Origin: Roseovarius faecimaris
GTDB taxonomy: Bacteria > Pseudomonadota > Alphaproteobacteria > Rhodobacterales > Rhodobacteraceae
Assembly: GCF_009762325.1 (NCBI RefSeq)
Contig: NZ_CP034348.1
Location: forward strand, 1,122,501 to 1,186,500
Direction of reading: 5' to 3'
DNA: 64,000 bases
Part shown: positions 45,080-55,094 of the stretch, piece by piece
Layout of the letters: each line of letters opens with the position of its first letter
Numbering within the stretch: the first letter of the stretch is position 1
Position numbers and translations under genes: made by a program
The notes under the pieces: generated by a model
Database searches by the model: none
The model's input: only the letters and a program-made list of their open reading frames with translations
Told to the model about the DNA's origin: nothing

Positions 45080-45733
45080 TCACAGAGAGGCGATCAGAAC
45101 AAAAGCCAGAGGCACCGGCAGCACGGCGATCAGGGCCACCGCCAGGAAAGACCAGAAGGACAGCATCCGCGACAACCCGGACAGAAAGGCGATCCCGCCG
45201 CCGCCGCCGATCAGGGAGTTGCCCGGCGTGTTCAACAGCACAGCCAGCGTGAGATATCGGTTTCGCAGGGCCTTGCTCAGCCAGGGGGGCGGCATCCGGT
45301 CGACCATGTATTGCCAGCGGTGGCTCGGGTCCAGCCGGGACAACTCCTCGACAACATCGCTCGCCCGGTGCAGGCCCAGCCAGGACAGCACCCGCACGAG
45401 CGCTTGCACAGGGACAAACCGCGCCACGCTGTAGGACAGGACCAGTGCACCGACCATGCCGACATAGACGACCGGCGCCGCTTGGGCGCCGAAGATCAGC
45501 AACAGAGCAAAGCCGATCTCTGCCCCCGGAACAAAGGGAATCGCGGCGGCAACCACAAAAAGGATCAGCGCGGTGGTCACGAGCCTGTGGATCGTCGGCT
45601 CGTTCATCGGCCGCATTTCGGGAACGGCAAAGCCATGCACCCAATGACCGATGAACCAGCCAGCCGTCAGAAGCGCCGCATAGACAGCCAGCGCCCGGCG
45701 CATGTTCCATAAGCGCTTCAGAAGCGGTCGCAT
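45080..45733 (-). CDS. Polytopic membrane protein, VTT/DedA-like
   Basis: A 217-residue membrane protein with about five hydrophobic segments, including FVPGAEIGFALLLIFGAQAA and NTPGNSLIGGGGGIAFLSGL. The PGAEIG and GGGGGI elements resemble the re-entrant motifs of the DedA/VTT family (small lipid or osmolyte transporters). The match is partial, so the family call is tentative. The ATG at 45733 lies inside the end of the upstream secreted-protein gene (16-base overlap), implying co-translation. Confidence 0.68.
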   Translation of the reverse strand: MRPLLKRLWNMRRALAVYAALLTAGWFIGHWVHGFAVPEMRPMNEPTIHRLVTTALILFVVAAAIPFVPGAEIGFALLLIFGAQAAPVVYVGMVGALVLSYSVARFVPVQALVRVLSWLGLHRASDVVEELSRLDPSHRWQYMVDRMPPPWLSKALRNRYLTLAVLLNTPGNSLIGGGGGIAFLSGLSRMLSFWSFLAVALIAVLPVPLAFVLIASL

Positions 45734-46203
45734 AGCGGGTTGGACCCGGGATCGATTGCGCTCATGCGCTCCTGAATGGCGCTGAGGGAGGTGGTGCCAT
45801 GCCCGGATTGGGCCGTGCCGACAAAGGCGATCTTGCGCTGTGAGGTCCAGTACCAGCGGCGGCGCTCCCACTGTATCTCGACATCGACCGATCCGTCGGG
45901 GGCAACCAGGCCGGAATACTCAAACCGCCCCCGGCTGTCGCTTTCCAGCGTCCCGGTAAAGACAATGCCCCTCTGGGTTTCCCGCGCATCGTACCGGCCG
46001 GGCATGAACCCGCAGCGCGTGCAGATGTCGGACCAGAAGTAACCGTCGCTGAAGAAAAGACTGTCAGCCAGGTCCGGGTTTTCGACCGGTCCGATGGTTC
46101 CCGAAAAGACCTGCCCGTCCAGCAACCCTTCTGCGAGAAGCTGCCCGGCGTTCAGCAGCAAAGATATCAACGCTGTGCCGATAAGTGCGCGCGTTCGCTT
46201 CAT
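45718..46203 (-). CDS. Small secreted hypothetical protein
   Basis: A 161-residue protein with a signal peptide (RTRALIGTALISLLLNAGQLLA, cleavage near residue 25). The mature part is beta-rich (GQVFSGTIGPVENPDLADSL, GYFWSDICTRCGFMPGRYDA, RGRFEYSGLVAPDGSVDVEI) and has a CxxC in ICTRC. There is no recognised family. A longer start at 46299 would precede the signal with a non-typical basic leader. It is translated together with the membrane protein gene downstream. Confidence 0.7.
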   Translation of the reverse strand: MKRTRALIGTALISLLLNAGQLLAEGLLDGQVFSGTIGPVENPDLADSLFFSDGYFWSDICTRCGFMPGRYDARETQRGIVFTGTLESDSRGRFEYSGLVAPDGSVDVEIQWERRRWYWTSQRKIAFVGTAQSGHGTTSLSAIQERMSAIDPGSNPLCDRF

Positions 46204-46335
46204 CGCGACCACCCCTTTCCCCAACGTCAATTGTAAGGGCAAAACCCGGGAGCGCAAACCGCTATTGCGGTGCGGGCAAGGCCGCACGAGCCGGGCCACC
46301 GATCAGGCGGCGCCCGGCCCGGCGAATTGGCGGGT

Positions 46336-47256
46336 TCAGACCGCGAGGTTGGGGATGATCTGCTTCTTGCGGCTCATGATGCCGGGCAGGACGACCGTAT
46401 CGCCCGAGACCGACGCGCCAAAGCTTTTCTCGGCGACGCTCTTGACCAGGTCATTGGGGACAAGCAGCGTGGCTTCTTCCTTCAGGATGTCCACCACGAA
46501 CAGCAGCACCTGATCGACGCCATCCTCTGCGGCGACGCCTTTCATGCTCTCCATCAGGCTGTCCTTGCGGTCGAGCACGATGGCAGGGGCGGTGGTTTCC
46601 AGAACAGACACGCGGAAGGTGGTGTCGCCGACGCCATATTCCTTGCTGTCCATGCGGATCAGCTCGGCATCGGAGAAGGACGAGACATCGGATTTCGCGG
46701 CGAACATCTCGGCGGCATAGGTCGGGATGTCGAGGCCCAGATCCTTGGCCAGCCGCTCGGCGGTGGCACGGTCATGCGGTGTGGTGGTGGGGCTGCGGAA
46801 CTCCAGCGTGTCACTGAGAATGCAGGTTAGCGCCGCACCCTTGGCCCAGTCGGGCATGCGGTCGGCATCGTCGCCCATCAGGTCGATCATGATGGTGGCG
46901 GTGCAGGCCAGGGGGCGCACGGTGATCTCGATCGGGCCTTTGGTTTCAAGCCCGCCCACCAGCTTGTGGTGGTCGATGATCGCCTGCACATCGGCTGCAT
47001 TGATCGAGGCGGGCAGTTCAGCGGGGTTGTTGGTGTCGACGATGACACAGGGCTGATCGGCCTCGACATCCTCGATGATACGCGGCTTGGGCAGGTTCCA
47101 GCGCTCCAGCATGAAGGCGGCCTCGGTGTTCGGCTCCCCCAGCAGAACGGCCTCGGCGCCGCCGCCGTTGACCTCGTTCATGTACCAGGCCCACAGGATC
47201 GGCGAGCCGGTGCTGTCAGTATCGGGAGATTTATGTCCAAAGACGAGAGTGGTCAT
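46336..47256 (-). CDS. ppaC: Manganese-dependent inorganic pyrophosphatase
   Basis: A 306-residue family II pyrophosphatase of the DHH superfamily. It starts TTLVFGHKSPDTDSTGSPIL (metal ligands H and DxD). CVIVDTNNPAEL and IIDHHKLVGG carry the DHH motif, and MSRKKQIIPNL near the C terminus is the DHHA2 signature SRKKQ. It hydrolyses pyrophosphate to two phosphates. The ATG at 47256 is chosen as the family start. It is divergent from the DUF2161 gene with 90 bases between. Confidence 0.96.
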   Translation of the reverse strand: MTTLVFGHKSPDTDSTGSPILWAWYMNEVNGGGAEAVLLGEPNTEAAFMLERWNLPKPRIIEDVEADQPCVIVDTNNPAELPASINAADVQAIIDHHKLVGGLETKGPIEITVRPLACTATIMIDLMGDDADRMPDWAKGAALTCILSDTLEFRSPTTTPHDRATAERLAKDLGLDIPTYAAEMFAAKSDVSSFSDAELIRMDSKEYGVGDTTFRVSVLETTAPAIVLDRKDSLMESMKGVAAEDGVDQVLLFVVDILKEEATLLVPNDLVKSVAEKSFGASVSGDTVVLPGIMSRKKQIIPNLAV

Positions 47257-47346
47257 GTCGGGCCTCGTATAAAGCGTGATTTTGCGCGCCTTATAGGCCG
47301 GGTCACGGGGCTTGTCACCCGGCTTGGCTGCGGCCAAATTGCATTC

Positions 47347-48003
47347 ATGACAAAACCCGCCGAGACCGATCTTTATCCGCCCGTCAAAGCCTGGCTTGAG
47401 GCTCTGGGCTATGAGGTCAAGGCCGAGGTGGGGGCGGCGGATGTGATGGCCTGCCGTAACGGCGCGGAGCCGGTGGTGGTCGAGTTGAAGACAGGGTTTT
47501 CGCTGACGCTTCTGCAACAGGCCGTGGCGCGCCAGGCGGTGACGGATCAGGTCTATGTCGCCGTGCCGCGCTGGCAGGGCAAGGCAGGCTGGCGGGCGTT
47601 CAAGGGCAATATCGGGCTGTGCAAGCGGCTCGGGATCGGGGTGCTGAGCGTTGCGTTGCCCGAGGGCAGGGTGCAGGCGCATTGCGACCCGTCCGAGTTC
47701 CGCCCGCGCAAATCGAAACTTCGCGCAGCGCGGCTGATGCAGGAATTCAAGGCGCGCGACGGAGACCCCAATGCCGGCGGCACGCGCGGGCAGGTGATGA
47801 CCGCCTACAAGCAGGATGCGCTGCGCTGTGTGGCGTATCTGGCCGCGCATGGCCCGACAAAGGCATCCCAGGTGGCGCGCGAGACCGGCGTCTCCCGTGC
47901 CCGGCAAATCATGGCGGATAATCACTCGGGCTGGTTCTTTCGCGCCGCGCGGGGGATCTATGCGGTCAGCGACAGCGGCCTGGATGTTTCGGCCGACCTT
48001 TAG
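47347..48003 (+). CDS. DUF2161 putative PD-(D/E)XK-type protein
   Basis: A 218-residue DUF2161 protein. The N-terminal part has LYPPVKAWLEALGYEVKAEV, then DVMACRNGAEPVVVELKTGF, the E-x-K and DV layout of a PD-(D/E)XK nuclease-like fold. The C-terminal part (VAYLAAHGPTKASQVARETG, then SRARQIMADNHSGWFFRAARG) looks like a winged helix. It may bind or cut DNA. The biological role is unknown, and no partner methylase or toxin-antitoxin gene is next to it. Confidence 0.85.
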   Translation: MTKPAETDLYPPVKAWLEALGYEVKAEVGAADVMACRNGAEPVVVELKTGFSLTLLQQAVARQAVTDQVYVAVPRWQGKAGWRAFKGNIGLCKRLGIGVLSVALPEGRVQAHCDPSEFRPRKSKLRAARLMQEFKARDGDPNAGGTRGQVMTAYKQDALRCVAYLAAHGPTKASQVARETGVSRARQIMADNHSGWFFRAARGIYAVSDSGLDVSADL

Positions 48004-48023
48004 GGCAGGGATTTATCTGACCG

Positions 48024-49010
48024 CTACGGGTCAAACGGCAGGGGCGTGATTGTAAAGCCCTCTTTCTCCAGCAGGTGCAACACACCATCTGGGCCCGGCA
48101 AATGCGCAGCGCCCACGGCGGCGAAAACGTTCCTGCCTTCAGCCTCGTCCAAAAGAAGCTCAACCCACGCTGTGTTCCGCCGGACCAGCATAAGCTCTTC
48201 CATCAGGGTGAAATCCTCTTCTGCCGTCTCTCCGCCGGTCTCAAGCGTGATCATGCGGGACAGCTCCCAGATCATCGCGATCTTCTGATTCAGATATTGC
48301 TGGCGAAGGGTATAAGCCATGTCATCGGCATCCCCCGTCCAGACGAAGAACAGCCGGATCATGTCGAGCTGATCCTCCTGCGGGAAGCTGTCCATCATCG
48401 TCAGAAGCGTGCGATAATCCTCCAGCGACCTGCTTGGATTGTTGATATCGGCTGCGTGGTCACCAATCCGCTTGTCGATGCCATCCTCCTCCATGACGCC
48501 TGCGCGTGCTTCGCAGGGGCCGACGCCCAGCAGGATTGCCGCCCACATCGGCTTGAACTTGGCGGCCATGAAGCCGGGGATCGCCCGGTCAGCCATCGCG
48601 GATTTATATCTTTGCCAATCCGCCTCTCCCAGAAGATCCGGAAGGGTGGGGCCTTCGGTGATGAACATGATGGATGGGTCGCTGGCAATCTCGGTTTCGA
48701 GCCTGGCCTGATCGTCATTCGACACTTCCAGATAGACCGCATCGGCCCCTTCGATCAGCGGCTTGAGCGTGTCGAGATGCGCCTCTGTATGTGGGTGGGC
48801 AAAATGATAGGTGCCGAACCATGTGATCGTGGTGTCGCCCCGCGCAGCACTCCAAAGCAGCCCCTCGCCAAACTGCGTCTGTGATGCCCGCTCTTCCAGA
48901 TCCGTGCGTTGTTCGGCCGGCAAAGCGGCGATCAGGTCCGTGCCTTCGCACCGGGCAAAGGCCACGATAGGCATCAGCGCAAAGACCAGAAATGAAAGGA
49001 AAAGCCGCAT
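48024..49010 (-). CDS. TraB/GumN-family protein with signal peptide
   Basis: A 328-residue protein starting with the signal MRLFLSFLVFALMPIVAFA, followed by the TraB/GumN domain: TTITWFGTYHFAHPHTEA (GxxH), DAVYLEVSNDDQ, and near the C terminus RNVFAAVGAAHLPGPDGV. Family members are thought to be metal-dependent hydrolases with an Erb-like fold; the substrate is unknown. GAGG fits best with the second ATG at 49010. It is divergent from groES. Confidence 0.88.
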   Translation of the reverse strand: MRLFLSFLVFALMPIVAFARCEGTDLIAALPAEQRTDLEERASQTQFGEGLLWSAARGDTTITWFGTYHFAHPHTEAHLDTLKPLIEGADAVYLEVSNDDQARLETEIASDPSIMFITEGPTLPDLLGEADWQRYKSAMADRAIPGFMAAKFKPMWAAILLGVGPCEARAGVMEEDGIDKRIGDHAADINNPSRSLEDYRTLLTMMDSFPQEDQLDMIRLFFVWTGDADDMAYTLRQQYLNQKIAMIWELSRMITLETGGETAEEDFTLMEELMLVRRNTAWVELLLDEAEGRNVFAAVGAAHLPGPDGVLHLLEKEGFTITPLPFDP

Positions 49011-49099
49011 CATCGCCTCATCTTTGTTCTTGGTTTTCGCGCAGATTAGTGCCGTGCCCGTCACCTTGCAAATGATATGAAAATTTTTTTCCACGCGTG

Positions 49100-49132
49100 T
49101 TGACAGCCTGGGGAACTGTCCTTAGCTATACG
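49100..49132 (+). promoter_or_regulatory. groESL promoter region
   Basis: A perfect TTGACA at 49100-49105 lies 31 bases upstream of the CIRCE element. The -10 element is unclear: TAGCTA at 49123-49128 has the best spacing (17) but poor match, and TATACG at 49127-49132 matches better but with 21-base spacing. A heat-shock sigma-32 form is possible. Confidence 0.5.
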
Positions 49133-49135
49133 CCG

Positions 49136-49162
49136 TTAGCACTCGACAAGGGTGAGTGCTAA
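49136..49162. promoter_or_regulatory. CIRCE operator (HrcA-binding site)
   Basis: TTAGCACTC-N9-GAGTGCTAA is an exact CIRCE inverted repeat, 53 bases before the groES start. It binds the repressor HrcA in many bacteria. No hrcA gene is in the window. Confidence 0.95.
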
Positions 49163-49214
49163 TGATCCCGCAAGGGGTCATTTGGGAGAAACTTTGAGCC
49201 AAGGAGCCAAAGAC

Positions 49215-49526
49215 ATGGCATTTAAACCGCTGCATGACCGCGTGCTGGTCCGTCGCGTTGAAAGCGAAGAGAAAACCGCTGGTGGGCTGATTATCCCCGA
49301 CAGCGCCAAGGAAAAGCCCAGCGAAGGTGAAGTTGTTGCTTGTGGCGACGGTGCCCGCAAGGACAATGGCGAGCTGATCGAAATGGCCGTGAAGGCCGGT
49401 GATCGCGTTCTGTTCGGCAAATGGTCGGGCACCGAGATCAACATCGACGGCGAAGAGCTGCTGATCATGAAAGAAAGCGACATTCTGGGCGTCATGGTAT
49501 CCGACGCGGCCGCCAAAGCCGCCTGA
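49215..49526 (+). CDS. groES: Co-chaperonin GroES
   Basis: A 103-residue GroES that caps the GroEL ring. It starts [20 protein letters not shown] and has the mobile loop [26 protein letters not shown] lies upstream of the ATG at 49215. An in-frame start at 49152 inside CIRCE is rejected. The operon groES-groEL is controlled by CIRCE and a TTGACA promoter. Confidence 0.98.
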   Translation: MAFKPLHDRVLVRRVESEEKTAGGLIIPDSAKEKPSEGEVVACGDGARKDNGELIEMAVKAGDRVLFGKWSGTEINIDGEELLIMKESDILGVMVSDAAAKAA

Positions 49527-49564
49527 ACCCCCCGGATCGTCTGAGACCTAACCGAAATTTCTGA

Positions 49565-51229
<1,665 letters not shown>

Positions 51230-51234
51230 GCAAG

Positions 51235-51254
51235 CGTTTCGCAATTGCGAAACG
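51235..51254. repeat. 20-base perfect palindrome after groEL
   Basis: CGTTTCGCAATTGCGAAACG reads the same on both strands and starts 5 bases after the groEL stop. As RNA it folds into an 8-base-pair stem with an AATT loop, but no T-run follows. The usual terminator comes 64 bases later. Confidence 0.5.
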
Positions 51255-51317
51255 TGCCGAGCGAAAGTCGTTTCACCTGAACGGGTCAGACGACGCCGCT
51301 CTCGCCACAGAACTGAG

Positions 51318-51344
51318 AAGGGCCGCCTCCGTGCGGCCCTTTTT
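51318..51344 (+). terminator. Rho-independent terminator of groESL
   Basis: AAGGGCCGC at 51318-51326 pairs with GCGGCCCTT at 51333-51341 around a 6-base loop, followed by a run of T. It ends the groESL transcript. Confidence 0.88.
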
Positions 51345-51471
51345 CATACCCGCCAGCCGCATATGCCCTGGGCGATAGTCGGAGCCTCGAGCGGGAGTAT
51401 TTCGATCAAGACGAAGCGGCAGCGCATCTCTGTGCTTGCCCTTCTCACCAACCCCACCTAACACCGATTCC

Positions 51472-52284
51472 ATGAAGATCTTGTTCCTGGGCGATGTGAT
51501 GGGCCGGGCCGGGCGGCGCGCGATCACCGAAAACCTGCCGCGACTGCGCGAGGCGTGGCGGCTCGATTTTGTCGTGGTCAATGGCGAGAATGCCACCGGT
51601 GGCATGGGGCTGAGCGGCAGTCACGCCAAGCTTTTGCTGGACGCGGGGGCGGATTGCGTGACGCTGGGCGATCATGCCTTTGACCAGAAGGACATGCTGC
51701 AGTTTATCCAGGGCGAGCCGCGCATCATTCGCCCGCTCAACTTTTCCAAAGTGGCCCCGGGGCAGGGCGCGCGGGTGTTTTCCGATGCGCGCGGGCGCAA
51801 GGTGCTTGTGACCCAGGTCCTGGGCCAGGTGTTCATGAAGCGCGCCTATGATGACCCGTTCTCGGCCATGGACGCCGCTTTGCGCGCGCACCCGCTGGGC
51901 GGGGCGGTTCAGGCGGCGATTGTCGATGTGCATTGCGAGGCCACGTCCGAGAAGATGGCGATGGGCCATTTCTGCGATGGCCGGGCGAGCCTTGTCGTGG
52001 GCACCCATACACATATTCCCACGGCGGACGCGCAGCTTTTGCCGGGGGGCACCGCGTTTCTGGGGGATGCGGGCATGTGCGGCGATTACCTGAGCGTGAT
52101 CGGCATGGACCGGGCCGAGCCGATGCGCCGCTTTGTCACCGGCATGAACAAGGAGCGTTTCAGCCCCGCGATGGGCGAGGCGACGCTGTCGGGTGTCTAT
52201 ATCGAGACCGATGATGCGACCGGCAAGGCCACCCGTATCGAGATGGTCCGGCAGGGCGGGCGCCTGGCACAGGCCGGGCCATGA
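51472..52284 (+). CDS. YmdB/TIGR00282-type metallophosphoesterase
   Basis: A 270-residue calcineurin-like phosphoesterase. Metal ligands lie in ILFLGDVMGRAGR, VVNGENATGGMG, TLGDHAFDQKD, IVDVHCEATSEKMAMGHFCD and VVGTHTHIPTADAQ. The family includes cyclic-nucleotide phosphodiesterases such as Bacillus YmdB; the natural substrate here is unknown. The ATG at 51472 matches the family start. The EamA-type gene overlaps its stop by 4 bases. Confidence 0.92.
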   Translation: MKILFLGDVMGRAGRRAITENLPRLREAWRLDFVVVNGENATGGMGLSGSHAKLLLDAGADCVTLGDHAFDQKDMLQFIQGEPRIIRPLNFSKVAPGQGARVFSDARGRKVLVTQVLGQVFMKRAYDDPFSAMDAALRAHPLGGAVQAAIVDVHCEATSEKMAMGHFCDGRASLVVGTHTHIPTADAQLLPGGTAFLGDAGMCGDYLSVIGMDRAEPMRRFVTGMNKERFSPAMGEATLSGVYIETDDATGKATRIEMVRQGGRLAQAGP

Positions 52285-53225
52285 CCGCCCCGCTCGGCCT
52301 CTGGGCCGTGCTGGTGGCCATGGGGGTCGGCTGGGGTCTGACCATACCACTGGCCAAGATCGCGGTCAGCACCGGGCATATGCCGATGGGGCTGATCTTC
52401 TGGCAGCTGGTTGTCGTGACGCTCTTTCTCGGGACGATCACCATGCTCCGCGGCAAGGCGCTCGTCTTTCGCAGGCGGCATCTGAAGCTGCTGATCATGG
52501 TGGCGCTGTGCGGTGCGGTATTACCCGATATTTTCTATTACCTTTCAGCAATTTACCTGCCCGGTGGCATCATGTCGATCGCGGCAACGACCACGGTCAT
52601 GTTCTCCTTGCCGATCGCAATCCTTCTGGGGAATGAACGGTTCGAAATGCGCCGCTTCTTCGGCCTGATTTTCGGCTTCATCGGGGTGCTCCTGCTGGTG
52701 GCGCCCGACGCCAGCCTGCCTGAGGGAACGGCGGCCTTCTGGGTGCTCATCGCCCTGTGCGGCCCCGCGCTCTACGCGACCGAGGGCAACCTGGTGATGA
52801 AATGGGGCACGCAGGACCTCGACCCGCTTCAGGTGGTTGTCGGGGCCTCGGCGGTGGGGCTGGTCATCGCCGCGCCCGCCGCATGGGTCAGCGGGCAATG
52901 GGTCAATCCCTTTGCCGCATTCGGCCGGGCCGAGACTGCGCTCGCGACCGGGGCCGCGCTGCATGCGCTGGTCTATGCCACCTATGTCTGGCTGGTGGGG
53001 CGGGCCGGATCGGTCTTTGCGGCACAATCGGCCTATGTGGTCACCGGATTTGGCGTGCTGTCCTCCATGGTCATGCTGTCGGAAAGCTATTCGCTCTGGG
53101 TTTGGGCCGCGATGGGCGTGATGATGCTGGGCATGGCGCTGGTCCAGCCGCGCCCCCGGATCGCGCTTGCTCCCGACGAGGGCATCGGCGACACTACGCA
53201 AACCCTTGAGCGAGGCGCACGGTAG
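52281..53225 (+). CDS. EamA/DMT-family transporter, copy 1
   Basis: A 314-residue membrane protein with about ten helices in two EamA repeats (GLWAVLVAMGVGWGLTIPLA for the first; ALCGPALYATEGNLVMKWGT for the second). The family exports amino acids, nucleotides or other metabolites. It is translationally coupled to the phosphoesterase gene upstream and shares one base (TAG/GTG) with the SLC13 gene downstream. The substrate is unknown. Confidence 0.87.
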   Translation: MTAPLGLWAVLVAMGVGWGLTIPLAKIAVSTGHMPMGLIFWQLVVVTLFLGTITMLRGKALVFRRRHLKLLIMVALCGAVLPDIFYYLSAIYLPGGIMSIAATTTVMFSLPIAILLGNERFEMRRFFGLIFGFIGVLLLVAPDASLPEGTAAFWVLIALCGPALYATEGNLVMKWGTQDLDPLQVVVGASAVGLVIAAPAAWVSGQWVNPFAAFGRAETALATGAALHALVYATYVWLVGRAGSVFAAQSAYVVTGFGVLSSMVMLSESYSLWVWAAMGVMMLGMALVQPRPRIALAPDEGIGDTTQTLERGAR

Positions 53226-55006
53226 TGGTTCAATTTTTGCAAGTGTCCCAGGACGGGCAGGCGGTTCTGACCCTGCTCGTGGTCTTGGCGATGTTCGTGC
53301 TCTTCATCCGTGAGGTCTATCCCACAGAGGTGGTGGCGATGAGCGGCGCGGCGGTGCTGCTGGCGCTGGGGGTGCTGCCCTATGAGGCCGCGCTCAATGT
53401 GCTGTCGAACCCCGCGCCCTGGACCATTGCGGCGATGTTCATCGTGATGGGGGCGCTGGTGCGCACCGGCGCGCTTGATGCCTTCACCGCGATGGCCGAC
53501 CGCAAGGCCAAGACCAATCCGCGCCTTGCCATCGCCATGCTGCTGGGCTTTGTCATCATCGCCTCGGCCTTTGTCAGCAACACGCCGGTGGTTGTCGTGA
53601 TGATCCCGGTTTTCGTGCAGCTTGCCCGGTCGCTCGACCTGACCGCCTCCAAGCTGCTGATCCCGCTCAGCTATGCGGCCATTCTGGGCGGCACTCTGAC
53701 GCTGATCGGCACCTCCACGAACCTGCTGGTTGACGGGGTGGCGCGCGCCCAGGGGCTGGAGCCGTTCACGATTTTCGAGGTCACACCGCTGGGCATCATC
53801 CTGGTGATCTGGGGCATGATCTATCTGCGCTTCTTCGGGCCGTTCCTGCTGCCTGACCGGGACAGCATGGCCGATTTGCTGTCTGACAAGTCCCGGATGA
53901 AGTTCTTTACCGAGGCCGTGATCCCGCCGGAGTCGAACCTCATTGGGCGCGAAGTGACCGGCGTGCAGCTTTTCAAACGCGAAGGCGTGCGTCTGATTGA
54001 CGTGATCCGCGGCGATCTCTCGCTCAGGCGCAACCTGAAGGGGGTGACGCTTCAGGTCGGTGACAGGGTGGTGCTGCGTACGCAGATGACCGAGCTTCTG
54101 AGCCTGCAAAGCAACAAGGAACTCAAGCGCGTCGATCAGGTCTCGGCGGTGGAGACGACCACGGTCGAGGTGCTGATCACGCCGGGCTGCAAGATGGTGG
54201 GCCGGTCGCTTGGTGCGCTGCGGCTGCGGCGGCGCTATGGCGTCTATCCGCTGGCGGTGCACCGGCGCAACCAGAACATTGGCCGCCAGCTGGACGATCT
54301 GGTGGTGCGCGTGGGCGACACGCTTCTTCTGGAAGGCGCGCCCGAAGATATTCAGAGGCTCGCGCGCGAAATGGATATGGTCGATGTCTCGCACCCTTCC
54401 GCGCGGGCCTTCCGCCGGGGCCACGCGCCGCTGGCCTTTGCGGCCCTGGCGATGATCGTGGTGCTGGCCGGGCTGGGCGTGGCCCCCATCTTCATGCTCA
54501 GCGCCATCGCCGTGGCCTTTGTTCTGATTGTCCGCTGCATTGATGCGGATGAGGCGTTTTCCTTTATCGACGGGCGTTTGCTGGCGCTGATCTTCTCGAT
54601 GCTGGCCATCGGGGCGGCGCTGGAAAGCTCGGGCGCGGTCAGCCTGATCGTAGAGGCCATCGCCCCCGGTCTGTCGATCCTGCCGACCTTCCTCGTGGTC
54701 TGGGCGATCTACCTTCTGACCTCGGTGCTGACAGAAATGGTGTCGAACAACGCCGTCGCGGTGGTGGTCACGCCCATCGCCATCGGCCTTGCCGGGGCCA
54801 TGGGGGTCGATCCGCGCCCGCTGGTGGTGGCGGTGATGGTGGCGGCGTCGGCCAGCTTTGCCACGCCCATCGGCTATCAGACCAACACGCTGGTCTATGG
54901 CCCCGGCGGGTACCGCTTCACCGATTTCATGAAAGTGGGCATTCCGCTCAACCTCAGTATCGGGTTGCTGGCCTCGGCGATCATCCCCTTCATCTGGCCG
55001 TTGTGA
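53225..55006 (+). CDS. SLC13-family permease with two TrkA-C (RCK-C) domains, copy 1
   Basis: A 593-residue DASS-type carrier starting at a GTG one base after the EamA stop. Two sets of membrane helices carry the SNTPVVVVMIP and STNLLVDG elements and, in the second half, TEMVSNNAVAVVVTPIAIGL. Between them lie two RCK-C domains (VTGVQLFKREGVRLIDVIRG and SLGALRLRRRYGVYPLAVHR). SLC13 members take up di- or tricarboxylates or sulfate with Na+; the substrate is not certain. Confidence 0.9.
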   Translation: MVQFLQVSQDGQAVLTLLVVLAMFVLFIREVYPTEVVAMSGAAVLLALGVLPYEAALNVLSNPAPWTIAAMFIVMGALVRTGALDAFTAMADRKAKTNPRLAIAMLLGFVIIASAFVSNTPVVVVMIPVFVQLARSLDLTASKLLIPLSYAAILGGTLTLIGTSTNLLVDGVARAQGLEPFTIFEVTPLGIILVIWGMIYLRFFGPFLLPDRDSMADLLSDKSRMKFFTEAVIPPESNLIGREVTGVQLFKREGVRLIDVIRGDLSLRRNLKGVTLQVGDRVVLRTQMTELLSLQSNKELKRVDQVSAVETTTVEVLITPGCKMVGRSLGALRLRRRYGVYPLAVHRRNQNIGRQLDDLVVRVGDTLLLEGAPEDIQRLAREMDMVDVSHPSARAFRRGHAPLAFAALAMIVVLAGLGVAPIFMLSAIAVAFVLIVRCIDADEAFSFIDGRLLALIFSMLAIGAALESSGAVSLIVEAIAPGLSILPTFLVVWAIYLLTSVLTEMVSNNAVAVVVTPIAIGLAGAMGVDPRPLVVAVMVAASASFATPIGYQTNTLVYGPGGYRFTDFMKVGIPLNLSIGLLASAIIPFIWPL

Positions 55007-55042
55007 GCGTCATCACGGTTGGAATTTGACTATCTGGAGATA

Positions 55043-55071
55043 GATGAAAAGAGCGAGACCTGCTCTTCATC
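55043..55071. terminator. Possible hairpin between convergent SLC13 genes
   Basis: A 10-base-pair stem with a 2-base bulge (GATGAAAAGAGC against GCTCTTCATC) and a 7-base loop lies in the 88-base gap. No T-run follows on either strand. Confidence 0.3.
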
Positions 55072-55094
55072 GTTCCCAAAATACTCATTCGCCG

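Noticed and set aside
51363..51464. 33-codon open frame between the groEL terminator and the phosphoesterase gene
   Set aside because: Too short, without a Shine-Dalgarno or recognisable motif.
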